64,000 nt of DNA from Rhizomys pruinosus (taxonomy: Eukaryota; Chordata; Mammalia; Rodentia; Spalacidae). The notes beneath the pieces were generated by a model. The model saw nothing but the letters and a program-made list of their open reading frames with translations. It made no database searches and was not told the origin of the DNA. The position numbers and the translations under genes are program-made. Where the stretch lies: positions 1,971,008-2,035,007 of the forward strand of contig VZQC01013302.1 of assembly GCA_009823505.1 (NCBI GenBank), written 5' to 3'. Shown in pieces: positions 1 to 10,858 of the stretch. Numbering within the stretch: the stretch's first letter is position 1; every line of letters starts with the position of its first letter.

Positions 1-370
1 CACAACTTCCTGTACTTTGCTTTGGTTCAATCTTCCTTTTTTGACTTTTCTTTTTTTCCTTAATTTTTTTCTTATGTTAATGATTTCCACTCCATCTTCA
101 TCTATGCCATGTTCTTGTGACGTTGAATCCTCTTATATTTGTATTCTGGCTCAGGCACCGAGACACTGAAATGTCCTTCTACATCTTGGAGCCTTTGCCT
201 TGTGTTTTCAGCAGCCAGGTGAAGACTTCTAGTGTCTGTCTCATATGATTGTTAGGGTTATGTGAACAACTACACAAAAAAAATTCTGGCATTGTGCCTG
301 TCACAGGATAGGTGATTGCCAGGATGTTTTCTTATTGGTGCTGCTGGAAGTGCTTATTTTATATTTATTA
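1..370. other. Unassigned AT-rich sequence
   Basis: I see no gene, RNA or recognisable repeat here. Short T-rich runs occur but none is attached to a SINE or LINE body that I can identify. Confidence 0.4.
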
Positions 371-450
371 AAGTTTTTTTATATTTGTGTGTGTGTATGT
401 ATGTATGTGTGTGTATGTATGTATGTGTGTGTGTATGTATGTGTGTGTAT

Positions 451-492
<42 letters not shown>

Positions 493-655
493 TATGTGCA
501 TAAGAGTACAAGTGCCCATGCTGGTGGCCAGAAGAAGTTGTTAGTTCCCCTGGAAATGAAATTATAGGCAGTTATGAGGTGGGTCCTAGGAAACCAACTT
601 GGGTCTTTTGAAAGAGCAGTATGTGGTCTTAGGCACTGAGCCATCTCTCCAGTCC
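371..655 (-). mobile_element. B3/B2-type SINE carrying a long (TG)n tract
   Basis: Reading the minus strand from the right, the element begins with the tRNA-like head (GGACTGGAGAGATGGCTCAG) that marks B2/B3 SINEs. It continues through a degraded middle and ends in an A-rich tail at the left. The tail region has expanded into the alternating TG/TATG tract at 386-491. Divergence is high, so this is an older copy, B3 more likely than B2. No target-site duplication was found. Confidence 0.7.
386..491. repeat. (TG)n/(TATG)n microsatellite
   Basis: A TG-dominated tract with interspersed TATG units, ending in an uninterrupted TG run near 458-491. Alternating purine-pyrimidine DNA of this type can adopt Z-form. 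Apparent reading frames across it on both strands encode only Val-Cys or Thr-His runs and are repeat artefacts. Confidence 0.95.
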
Positions 656-1954
656 CAAAAGGGCTTATTTTGAATTTTTGACTGTTAATGATATCCTGCA
701 GGACACTGTCCTCTATTGAAGAGGTTGCATATGAAAGCAGGCAGAGAAGGTTTAGTGGAAATGAGGCCCTCTGAACTTATTTTGCATCATCTCCCATTCT
801 GCCAAAGTACACTGTTAAATTTTATGGGGACACTCATGACGCCCACACTGAGAATGATCACCATGTTTGCACTTATGAAATATAAAACAGCATATGTGAA
901 GACTATATTTCAGTTCAGAACCATTTTCAATTATAGGTGTCATCTTTCCAGCTGTTACTGAATACAGGGTGCAGGAAGGTATAGCTGCCATTTTAACTGT
1001 GTGCTGCAAATTTCTACTCTCATATAGAGCAAGAATCAGTGAATCTAAAAATTACTATGAATGCCATGTTCTTGTGCTCCCAGAGCACTTTTCCTTATCA
1101 CCATGGCTGTTCTGTGGGTGTGATGTGATATGCAGAATTCTCTCTCACTAGCTAAATGATTCTAGGGCTAATCTATTTTTTTTTTCTTTCTCCAGCACCT
1201 AGTATAGTCCATGACCCCATAGCTTTTAATTAATATTGGTTGAACTGGGTTGAAATACTCAACCTGTTATTTTGATTGTTTGGTGGGATAATTTCTATAT
1301 TTGTGAAAAGAATACAAAATCGGCTGTTCCCACAAGAGGTGCCGATTATAGCTTTCATTTATAAATATGAACATTCCATACTCTTCAGTGTGTCTGGGGA
1401 GGTACTGTTTAAACCCTGGCGCTGATAATGGCAGATTACATGGCAGGAAGCCAACTGCAATTGAGAGGCCAAAACAGGGAAGCAAACGTATAATTAGAAG
1501 AATCTGACAAGAGTCATTGGAAACCAAAGTTTGATGTCAGAATACGGACTGAGAATAATTATACCTCCTTACAGGAGGCTCGAAGCCAGCAAGGAGTTGA
1601 TGAGGTCTCATTTTTCCTGATGTATGTTTCTCACCTGGCTTAGATATATTCATTTGAAGTGTCTGGGTCCACGAACAGACTATCAACCCCTTTAATCAAA
1701 GATGGTACCCCACCATTCAGGGTAAAGAAGAACACAGTATTTAGGAGAAACTATTGTATGTACAGTATCATCATTGCCTTATCTTTGTGCTTTGCTAAAA
1801 GTAGTCTCGAGTCCCCACTTATATATACATGTCTGTGTGCCCAGAATGGAAAACATTTGATATAATTGGCTTCAAGTTATAGGGTAGGCCTTCAAATTGA
1901 GAGTATTTAATAATGGGTATGGATTAAGACAGGAGAAATTCCAAATGTCATGGT
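656..1954. other. Unique-looking sequence, no gene seen
   Basis: Only short open frames of 60-86 codons occur on both strands. None resembles a known protein or has neighbouring splice or start signals that I would trust. No repeat family was recognised. Confidence 0.4.
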
Positions 1955-2095
1955 TCGTGGTCTTTGGCCAATGATTTAACCTTCCTGAACCTTAGTATCC
2001 CTATAGGCTGTAGTGAGAATAAAAAAAATAATATGAAGGGTTTACCAAAGTACCTGGTATTGGTGCTCAATAAATAGTGGTAGCTATTATCATCA
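1955..2095 (+). mobile_element. MIR SINE fragment
   Basis: The segment follows the MIR core and 3' region in sense: a 'ggcca-atgatttaacct' stretch, 'cctgaaccttagt', an A-rich 'gagaataa' section, then 'gtacctggtattggtgctcaataaatagtggtagctattat'-like text (key words CTCAATAAAT and GCTATTAT). MIRs are ancient tRNA-derived SINEs shared by all mammals, so this piece predates the rodent-specific insertions. Confidence 0.7.
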
Positions 2096-3495
2096 CTGAC
2101 AAGAGCAACTGTCAAACCCAAGTACTAGAATTGGTAGTGACAGAGGGACAGAGGTGGGACCCATCCTCAATGGTGCCGATTCTATGCCAATCATTTGGAG
2201 AGGAGGAAAGACTGAGAGGTAGGAAAGAAAAGTTCAAGATGCCCTAGTTTTAGGCAGGAAAAGTAATTGGCATTTTCTTTAGAGATATTGATTTAGAGTG
2301 AGAAAAGAAGGCAATTTGGGGAGCCATAAAGGGACCTAGTTAAAGAGGCCTCCATTGGAAAATATTTGGTATGACTGAGGATTAGACACTCAAATAACAG
2401 ATATTCTCCCTTTTGTTCTTTAGTCTTTCCAGTTTGGTTTAATTTCTACCTCATCCAGATTCACCATAGACCATAAAAGAACACTTTTTTTAATGTGAGC
2501 TTGACCTCTACCTCTAGTAATGTTCTACCTCGTTTAGCCTTCCTACTCAGATGGTTCTCCCTTCCAATAGAGTCAACAAGGCTGGAGCAGAGATTATTGA
2601 AAAGTTCCAGTCAGAAAGGAAAGTTGGGTAGGAGATCTTCTCTACATTTGTAACTTTGAAGCTTTTAATTTTTTCAGGAATGGTTGCAAGATGATCCAAT
2701 TGGCACTCAATCGTAAACTATGGACTATGTCTCCACTTTTATTATGTTAAATATTTTTCCATCAGATCATAAACTTCCTAAAGGCAGTGGCTTCACTATC
2801 CTTCATAAAAATCCTCTATAAGATTTGGCCCAATCATTTATGAGTGAATATTCAGTAAATATGTTTGCTGTTTATATAAAATGTTCCATTCACTAGACTT
2901 TGGCAATTCCCTAAAAACGTTATCTCACCAGCACTGTTCCTCTGTACTCCAGCAGAATATTTGGAGGTGCAGATATTTTCATATACTGTCAGAAGTGGGA
3001 AATGATTTTTTTTCAGCAAAACTAGCTAGCATGTAACTTAGAGGATAATTAAATGTCAAGGTTCTCATGTCTCCAAAACCATAAGCTGGGTGCCATCAGC
3101 AACACTCAGCACTCAAACACAGCAGACATAATGAAACTCAGCTACTGTGTATTGTTATATAGGAAACAGCATTTTAATCCATCTTTGAACTTAAATTTCT
3201 AAAGAATGTGGTAGGAACAGGGATGTGGGAAATTAGAAGTGTTGAAAGAAAGCAATGCATTAAAAATCCAGGAAGTGGTACTTACAGTCTTCTGTTAACC
3301 ATCCTAATACCCAAGTAGAGCCACAATAATTCTAAATGCCACATCGAACTTATTAAAGGCATAGAGCAGCCTTTTCTCCCATATTAGGTTATAAAAATGC
3401 CTTTAAAATTTGTTTTAATTTCCTAAGCTTGGTGATGAGCTTTTGGCCCTTTATTTTGTCACTTGGAACAAACATGCTTCTGTCAGATAAGTAAG

Positions 3496-3656
3496 AATCC
3501 CTTCCATGTAGGTAAATTGTTTTCTGTCAGAGAACATTTCCTTTTTTCTTCTTTTCTTCTTTTTTTCCTTCAAAAATCCCTTCCATGTAGGTAAATTGTT
3601 TTCTGTCAGAGAACATTTCCTTTTTTCTTCTTCTTTTCTTCTTTTTTTCCTTCAAA
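3496..3656. repeat. Tandem duplication of a ~79-bp pyrimidine-rich segment
   Basis: Two near-identical copies (3496-3574 and 3575-3656) contain CCATGTAGGTAAATTG, TCTGTCAGAGAACATTTCC and a TTC-rich tail. The second copy has one extra TTC triplet. An open frame on the minus strand across it is Lys/Arg/Glu low-complexity and not a gene. Confidence 0.9.
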
Positions 3657-4282
3657 CCCTTGTGTGAAGGGCTAACTTTCAATAGATTGCAACGAGAGAG
3701 CTGCTCAGAGAGCATTTCTTTCACAGAGATGTGAAGAGCAGCCTCTCCGGCTGGGCGTGGATACAGAGGATGCAGAACTCCCAAGCAGGTGAGGGGTGGA
3801 GTGTAGGTGATGAGAGATGGGGGCCAAATAATTATTTGCATGGATTTTTAAATCCAAAGACTATTGTGAGTAAAACAGCATTTTAAAAGTCATTAGAAAG
3901 CTTCTGTACTAGCATTACTTGAAAAAGCCACTCATTTGCAGACTTCTAACTACAACAATACTGTGACAGATCACAGTGTATGCATTATTACAATTAGTCT
4001 TCTCAACCATTTTATTTTTATTAAGATGAAGTTAGCAAGGTCTCTTCATTAAGTAGGCAGGGAACCTGGAGCTTAAAATCAACCTTGTTTGACTCCAGTA
4101 GCTCTTCGGTTTTATCTTAACTGTGTGCCCTGGTGTTTACGGGAAGTGCTCAGTTTGCAGGGGCAATCTTAACAACCGACAGTCTCTTGGCCCATATAGT
4201 GAGAATTGTGGTATGATATTGTAATAGGATGAAGATCCACCAGAAATATCGAGCTGGATTTGTTCCAAGTTAAAGAATTGTC

Positions 4283-4474
4283 TATGAAATGTTTATAAAC
4301 CATACTAGTTATTGCTGGAGTCGGTAACTGAATGCCCACGATGACTTATGAAATGATTATAAATCATACTGGATATTGCTGGAGCTGGTAACTGAATGCC
4401 CATGATGACTTATGAAATGATTATAAATCATATTGGATGTTGCTGGAACTGGTAACTGAATGCCCATGATGATG
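4283..4474. repeat. Three tandem copies of a 64-bp unit
   Basis: Units start at 4283, 4347 and 4411, each beginning TATGAAATG and containing GTAACTGAATGCCCA. The period is exactly 64. Copies two and three are closer to each other than to copy one, consistent with two duplication steps. No homology to a known satellite was recognised. Confidence 0.9.
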
Positions 4475-4639
4475 TATGATCTAGTGCTTGTAGATAAGTG
4501 GCCACCACTTAACTTGTATCTCCTTGCCATCGTTTTGTGCTCCTGCCCCCCAGAAGCAGTTCTCTCATATAGGTATGAACCTCTTTTCAGTTGTCAGATG
4601 AGAATACTGGATAGAGATGGTGCTTTCATATTATACCCA

Positions 4640-4912
4640 GATACTTCACTATTTTTTTAAAAATTATATATTTAATTTATTCTCTGATCATTTCATACAC
4701 ATATACAGTGTGTCTTGATCATATCCACTCCAAATCATTCGTTTTACTCTCTGACCCTCCTCAACACATGCCTCTTCCACCTTTATGTCCTCTTCCTCTT
4801 TAAATAACCCACTGAGCCCAATTAGTGCTGCCCGCATGACATGGGCAACCTACCAATGGCCTCATCCCTGAACAAAGATTAGGGAACTTTCTTCAGCTGG
4901 AGAAGTATTGTA
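4640..4912 (-). mobile_element. Old L1 3' end fragment (Lx-like)
   Basis: T-rich start followed by 'tcatttcatacacatatacag', 'tgatcatat', 'accctcctc' and 'ctgcccgcatgacatgggca'. This layout resembles the antisense 3' UTR of old rodent L1 elements and matches several other segments of this window (9.7, 45.6, 49.9 and 57.4 kb). No polyadenylation end or TSD is clear. Confidence 0.5.
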
Positions 4913-4979
4913 GCAGAAGTCAGTCAGGCTTGCTATATGAGAAGGAGAGAGACAAATCCTCAAGAGCTACAGAGAGGTC

Positions 4980-5296
4980 TTGGGAGCTATGGGTTGCTCT
5001 TACCTCACGGCCAGCTGGGAAACAGCTCCCTGGTCTGACACTATAAGGCACTAGATTCTGTCAACAGCAGGAATGAGCTTCTCCTCTGGGAAGAAGATGC
5101 TATCCCAGTGTTTCTGGATAGGTGTAATGACCTGCCAACACCTTGGATTAGGTCCAGTGAGACCCTCAACATGGAACCAGTTCAAACACACTGTTTCTGG
5201 AATCCTGACCTATGGAAACTGTGAAATAATAATTGTGCCATTTAAAGCCACTAATTTTGGGGGTAATTTCTCAAGGCAGTAATAGAATCTAGTATA
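4980..5296 (+). mobile_element. MLT1-like MaLR LTR fragment
   Basis: The closing part reads like the 3' end of an ancient MaLR LTR: 'ctgacctatggaaactgtgaaataataa', 'ttaaagccactaatttt', 'ggtaatttctc' and 'cagtaatagaatctagtata'. The upstream part contains 'aacagctccctggtc' and 'agtgagaccctc'. These are the conserved words of MLT1-class LTRs found throughout placental mammals. It is heavily diverged. Confidence 0.55.
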
Positions 5297-7329
5297 ATCA
5301 GGCATGCATTCTTGGTCTTCTCCTTTCCATGATTTACTTTTCTGCTCCTTTCTGGTATACCCTGCACTCCATTGTTCAATGAACTCTGTGTGGCATCTAC
5401 TTGGATCCTACTTAGAACCCCAATGAGATGATCTTGGGGGCCCATGACTCAATTCTTCAGCAGCAAATCTTCTGTATCTCTTGCTACGTTTGGGTTGAGA
5501 ACACTCCCACCTTGGAAACTTGTAGCTAATAGCCAGGCTTGGTGAAGTCACCCAACTCCTGACGGTTCCACAGGCAAGCTTTCTGCTCCTATCCCACTGT
5601 AATGCCAGAGGCTTTTCAGGGTTGTGTCATAGATTGAAACTTTTCCTACCACTCATCTTTCCTTCTTAAATGCTGGCTACATTCTAAAGGCTTTGTCTAC
5701 TCCTAATTCCTTTTATCTTTCATGGGTATTTTCCCAATAAATTTCTCACACTTTTACTTTGGTCCTGCCATGTACTGCCTGGAAGAACGAACTGACACAT
5801 CAACCTAATAACACATACTAAATTTTGTCCAAGTGGTAGAGTTTGTCTACACTAACTTATCATATTAAAATAAAATCAGGTATGAAAGAGTAGAAGTACA
5901 GAAGTATATAAACCTGTTAAGGCATTAAAAACTCCAACTACAATACAAAGCTAAACCAAATCCAATTAACCAATCAGCCAACAAACATAAAGCCCAAATC
6001 AAACAGAAACCTGGGACCCAATACGTATTCCAGGATGGAACAATTCTGGTGAACAGTCAACAGTGCAGCAAAGTAGTTCAAAGAGATAAGCTGTGGTTTG
6101 TGGCACCCTGCTGGGGATCAAGGCACAAAACTGAAACTCTCTGCCTTTATGTCTGTTTCTTTGGAGGGCTGGATTACTACTACATAGTATAGCAGGGAGA
6201 TTATATGAGGCTTCACAAGCATAGGAATTCAGGAAGAGTGTATAGGAAGTCATAGCATGATGGTATTGCATTCTACGTACGCACAGAGCTTATTGTGACT
6301 GACCAGAAGTTTTTTTTCCTAGGAAAACCATCCATATAAACCCATTTCTTTTAGGGAGAGAAAGTGGCAAAATACCATATTCAAAGGGCCTGTCTGAGCC
6401 AGGAGCAGACATTGCAAAAGCCCAAGTCTCAAGCCAATCAAAACATAAATCTAGGTGTGAGAATTTAAGTTTCAAAGGCATTCTGCTATTTGAAAGCCAG
6501 TTATATTGTGTGCCTCAATGCTGGTAATAAAATTTATATTATAGCAAAGCAAGCACCTGCCTTAATTAAAAACAGAGAAATTTCAATCTAAGTTGTAAGG
6601 GAAGAGTGATTTAAAGGAATTATTTATAGGTGTGTCCGGGTATAGATGTATCCACAAAGGGGTGCTGATTTCACCAAGTTGAGCAAATTAAAATATTATT
6701 ACTGGCCTGCATCTTAAGACTATTATACAAGTAAATCCAAGCACAGAGTGCAATTACCATCCCAGTCAGTGTTCTTTTGTCTAATGAGCTTATCTTCAAG
6801 TTATTTTATTAAGATCAATGAAAATGCAGTATTTGTTGAAAGACTATTTATGAAAAAAACTTACACAGTACAGATCAAGCTTGGGAATTTTAAACATTAT
6901 GTTCCAGGTTATTTAATTTCCTAAGTCAGTTACCATTAAAAAATATTAACTTAAAAATATCCTGGACTACGTGGTTGACCCCTGACCTCTGTTTGTATCC
7001 ACAGCTAGTATTCTCTTATACTAATGTGCACAGGACCGAACACAGGACTGCTGATTAATGGGGTCCATAACATGTAATTAAAGTGTTTTCTTAGGGCTCG
7101 AAGACTTGTCCTAGGCAGAACACTTGACACTTGACCATTTTTATTTACATTGAAACAAACTCATTAGCATTCACAGAAAACACAGAAATCAATGTCTTTA
7201 GCCTCAAGTTGCCACCTAAACATTAGTTGCTGGTGGTGCAATTGCATTTGGAGATGCACACTCAGCATTAATAATTCTGTATATGGAGAAGACGGTATAG
7301 CTTGGTTGACTTGTTTGGTTTCTCCTCCA
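5297..7329. other. Unassigned sequence without a recognisable gene
   Basis: Contains short open frames only. A stretch ending near 5805 (AATAAA at about 5739-5744 followed by 'ctgacaca') has LTR-like character, but I could not place its start. Nothing else was recognised. Confidence 0.35.
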
Positions 7330-7500
7330 ATGCTTATTTCACTCTGTGACCATGGGTAAATTCCCAAGCTTTTTAAACTCTGTTTCTTTGTCTCAAAATA
7401 AAATAGTGGTACCTACCTCATAAAGTTATCATGAAGATAAATGAGATAAGAAACACTGATGTCTAGTAATACTTGATGCATTAGAACTCAGCAAATACAG
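7330..7500 (+). mobile_element. MIR SINE fragment
   Basis: MIR-like words in order: 'actctgtgaccatgggtaaatt', 'tctgtttctttgtctcaaaataaaat', 'gtacctacctcataaagtt', 'gaagataaatgaga' and a distal 'ctcagcaaatacag'. The order and spacing match the MIR 3' half in the sense orientation. Confidence 0.7.
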
Positions 7501-8153
7501 AATAAAAATATTGCATTCAATAATGCCTCATAAATTGAATGAGCATATCTCTCTTACACACTGCCCGGGAGAGGTGCTCTGGAGCTCCTACTTATATAAA
7601 CTAGAGGGAGCTAAAATATTCCTACAAATTCACTTAAATGTAATGGCTCAAGCTCAGTTGAAGTTTATTTCTCTCTTTTTACAATACAGAATAAAGTAAA
7701 TGTCCCAAATGAACTAAGGGAACTTTGCACTACCTGATCATTTGAGGGCTTGAGGTGAAAGTGAGATTGACATCTTGCACTTAGGATGCTGTTGGGGTCA
7801 CATCTCCATCAACTTGGGTGGAGTGCACAGAGCACAGCCCCTTCCTGGGAGGTTTCCTGCGGGCTAGTCACAAACTAGCCCACATGTTCCCCTCACTGTC
7901 CACGAGATAGAAGTTAGTTACTTGGCCATTCTGAATTTTAGTAGACATTGGGAAATATAAGGTTTCTGGGAAGATGGAATTTGGCAGCCAGCCAGCAGTT
8001 TAAGCTAATGGTATTTCTTCTGGAATAAGGATCTCAGTGCTAATACATTTATGAGATGAAACAAATTTTCCTATAATGTAAAACCTTTTGAACTGTAGCA
8101 AGTCATTATCAAAATGTTCTTATAAACCTATAGGTATGCCTATTCAGATAATA
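7501..8153. other. Unassigned sequence
   Basis: No gene or repeat recognised. A short inverted GCTAGTCACAAACTAGC motif is present near 7862-7880 without other support. Confidence 0.35.
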
Positions 8154-8154
8154 T

Positions 8155-8187
<33 letters not shown>
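8154..8187. repeat. (TG)n microsatellite
   Basis: An uninterrupted TG run of about 17 dinucleotides next to the degraded MaLR LTR end. Confidence 0.95.
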
Positions 8188-8190
<3 letters not shown>

Positions 8191-9410
8191 CTACTTTCAT
8201 TTCTGTTGCTATAGTAAAAATCCTGACAAAGGCAACTTAAAGGAGAAAGGATTTATTTGGTTTATAATTACAGTTTGTTCTTACAATGATGGACTATGAC
8301 TTGTAATAAACCAAATAATTATTTTTCCTGTAAGTTGCTTTTTTGTCAGGATATTTTCTACAGCAGAAATGAAACTATGACAGAAACTGGTAGTGAGGAA
8401 GCAAGGCCATTACTTTGATAAACATGGCCTTGTGCCTTTAAATAGCCTTTGGAGTTGGTGTTTTGGGAAGAATGGAATAAATTGGTACGTCTGGCTAGAA
8501 AAGTCATTGAATGCTGGAAGCAGAGCTCAACATTATCATGGGATCTTGATAGTAATGCTGAGAGATGTGGGGAGTAGAGGCCCAGCTCATTGGGTGTCAG
8601 TGGGAAGAAGGGATTTATCAGGAACTGGGGTGGTGGCCCTTCATATGATACTGTTTTCAAGAATATGGCTTTATTCTGTCTGTGTCCTGAGAACCTGAAT
8701 GAAGTGAAATTGTAAGAAAAAGGACTGATTTATCTGTAGAGGAAATTTCAGGGTGGCAGAGCATTCAGATAGAGAAATCAGCATCATTGGAGAGAAACTT
8801 CCTGCATTGCACTGAGGCAATTGAAAAGTGCTTCCTCAGGGTTAGCACACACAAGCTAATATAACTGTGATCTAAGGGATCCAGGTACATCTCAATGTCA
8901 TTTTAATGGCAAGGGCATTGTACTTGTGGTGAAGGCAAAGCTGCAAGATTGATGGGTCACAAAGAACAGATGAGGCCAGGTACTGTGTGGCAGAGTTGGA
9001 GCTCTTGCAATGTGGCCCTTAGAGACCATAGTTTGAAACTGTGAAGGTGAGGCCTCAGTTGCAATGGAGAATCCAAGGGTATTGGAGATGCCAGGACCAT
9101 GGAACGGCTGACATGGTGAGGTGTGGGTGTGGAATGGAGCGGTTCTAAGCCGGTGAGAGAAGCTGTGTACTGAAGATGGCAGAGATGGGGCATGGGGATG
9201 GATTTACTAGTCCTAGATGTAGGATGGGGACCTGTGGGATTTGGAGTTTTACCTGATGTGGGTTTTTGGTTTGATGACTCTTTTTTTTTTTTTTTTTTTT
9301 TTGGTCTTTTTGATGACTCTTTACTATACCCCGATTCTTCCATTTTGATATGAGACTGTTTGTCTTGTGCCATTATATGTTGCAAGAATATAACTTACTT
9401 TTGATTTTAC
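8188..9410 (+). mobile_element. Degraded MaLR: inverted LTR ends plus internal region
   Basis: 8293-8386 reads as the sense 3' end of a MaLR LTR ('aataaaccaaat', 'aagttgctttttt', 'tcaggata', 'cagcagaaatgaaactatgacag'). A primer-binding-like 'aaactggtagtgagg' follows directly. The next kilobase resembles MaLR internal sequence; for example 'gaaactgtgaaggtgaggcctcagttg...gagatgccagg' parallels 23,970-24,030 in the complete MT element. To the left, 8188-8285 is the same LTR end in opposite orientation. No second LTR was found downstream. MaLRs are non-autonomous ERVL-class retrotransposons with no coding capacity. Confidence 0.6.
9270..9322 (-). mobile_element. Nearly pure poly(A) insertion flanked by a 14-bp TSD
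   Basis: TTTGATGACTCTTT occurs at 9270-9283 and again at 9309-9322. Between them is only a T run followed by GGTCTTTT. On the minus strand this is AAAAGACC plus poly(A), which equals the extreme 3' end and tail of the B1 elements in this window. It is therefore an L1-mediated SINE insertion truncated to its last few bases. Confidence 0.8.
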
Positions 9411-9643
9411 AAGAGCTCACAACCCAGAGACTTCTTAATGCTATTTTCTCATCAAATTAACCAGTTGTAAGGTCTGGGCTTTTATATATCTGGGACGAAG
9501 GCTTCAGGATATCCATAGTGTCTCAGTGTTATGGAGTTTTAGAAGTAGTAGTTCTTCATGAAGAACTCTCAGGTTGCTTGTGAAACTAATCTCACTAAAA
9601 GTAGATGTAAATATTCATGTAGAAGAAAATTAAAGTATTTAAG

Positions 9644-9666
9644 TGTGTGTGTGTGTGTGTGTGTGT
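9644..9666. repeat. (GT)n microsatellite
   Basis: A short uninterrupted GT run of about 11 units. Confidence 0.9.
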
Positions 9667-9714
9667 AAGTCAGAGGACAATTTTGTGGTCATTCTCAGGT
9701 GCCATCCACTTTTT

Positions 9715-10212
9715 TCAGTTTCCTTATATTTATATTTTTATTTGTGAGAATGTCACACATGTATACAGTGAAATAAGATCATATTTACTTCAATTTCTCC
9801 AAATTATTCCTAGATTTTTCCCACACAGTCCCTCCCAACTTCATGGTTTTTTTTTTTTTGATAACTTATAAAATCTAGTTTGTGTGGTCCATATGTGCAT
9901 GAATATGGAGACATCCACTAACGCATGGGAAACCCACCTGTGGTCACATCTTCAAAAGAGCATGATTCTCCCTCCCCCAGCAACTCTTAACTGCCAATAG
10001 CTCCTTAATGAGGGGTGAGACAGGGAGATCATCTCCATTTGTGGTGGGATTTTGACTGGTTTGATTTTTGTGCAGGTAACCAAAGCTAATGTGAGTTCAT
10101 GAGTGCATATCCACATCATGTGTAAAAGAAAGAATTTCACAGCACTTCCTCCATCGTTCGTTCCACTCTCATGGTCTTTGTCCCTCCTCTCCTGCCAGTG
10201 TCCCCGAGTCTT
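9715..10212 (-). mobile_element. Old L1 3' UTR fragment (Lx-like)
   Basis: Antisense 3' UTR of the older L1 type: 'tgagaatgtcacacatgtatacagtg', 'atcatatttac', 'cccacacagtccctcccaactt', then 'cagcaactcttaactgcc' and a distal 'gtgagttcatgagtgcatatc'. The last part parallels the 'gttcatatgagc...' section of other copies. It is interrupted by a T run at about 9847-9859. Confidence 0.5.
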
Positions 10213-10218
10213 GGCCTC

Positions 10219-10352
10219 CACCTATTTTTTTGAGACAAAGTTTCTAACTGGCCTGGAACTCATCTGGTACACTGGCCTGGCAGGCTTGTGAGCTGCAGGG
10301 ATCTGTGTCTTTGCCTTCCTAATTCTGGGATTACCAGTATACGCCACAGGTC

Positions 10353-10391
<39 letters not shown>

Positions 10392-10632
10392 TTTTGTCTT
10401 TTTGAGACAGGGTCTCCCTGTAGCCCCAGCTGTCCTGGAACTCACTCTGTAGACCAGGCTGGCCCTGAACTCACAAAGATCTGCCTGCCTCTGCCTCCCA
10501 AGTGCTAGGATTAAAGGCGTGAGCCACCACGCCCGGTCACAGGTCTTTTTTAATGTGTGTTTTGGGTTAAAATTCAGGTCTTCATGCTTGTAAGAAAAGC
10601 ATTTGACAGACTGAGCTATCTGCTCAGCCCTC
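10219..10632 (-). mobile_element. B4 (RSINE1) element split by a B1
   Basis: B4 elements are ID-like heads joined to a B1-like body. The minus strand from 10632 shows GGGCTGAGCAGATAGCTCAG followed by 'gacctgaatttt', and beyond the B1 insertion the B1-like remainder to 10219. Removing the B1 at 10355-10538 joins the two halves at a duplicated ACAGGTCTT. Confidence 0.75.
10355..10538 (-). mobile_element. B1 SINE with (TTTA)n tail, inside B4
   Basis: A full B1 body in antisense (GAGACAGGGTCTCCCTGTAG ... ATTAAAGGCGTGAGCC ... ACGCCCGG). The tail on the left has become a (TTTA)n microsatellite at 10355-10393. Direct repeats ACAGGTCTT at 10346-10354 and 10539-10547 are the target-site duplication, so this B1 is younger than the B4 it interrupts. 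Confidence 0.92.
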
Positions 10633-10858
10633 ATATAGTGTTTTGGATCTAATATTTAATTGCATAAATCGCAGGAATTCCAAACCGGAAGTAGTCAGAG
10701 AGGCAAGCAAACTTTATGCCATGACCATAGAAATGTATTTGACATTTATGAAAACAACCAATATATACTGAATGTTTAGTTTTCTCCAGGGACTGTGTAC
10801 TTCAGTGTAGGATACAGTGAAACATATCTCTTATGAGCTCTTAAAGAGCTTCAGTCTA

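Noticed and set aside
335..644. Val-Cys and Thr-His rich peptides
   Set aside because: Translations of a (TG)n tract in both directions.
8957..9385. 142-codon minus-strand frame with a Lys run
   Set aside because: It crosses the poly(A) micro-insertion and MaLR internal sequence; the Lys run is the A tail.
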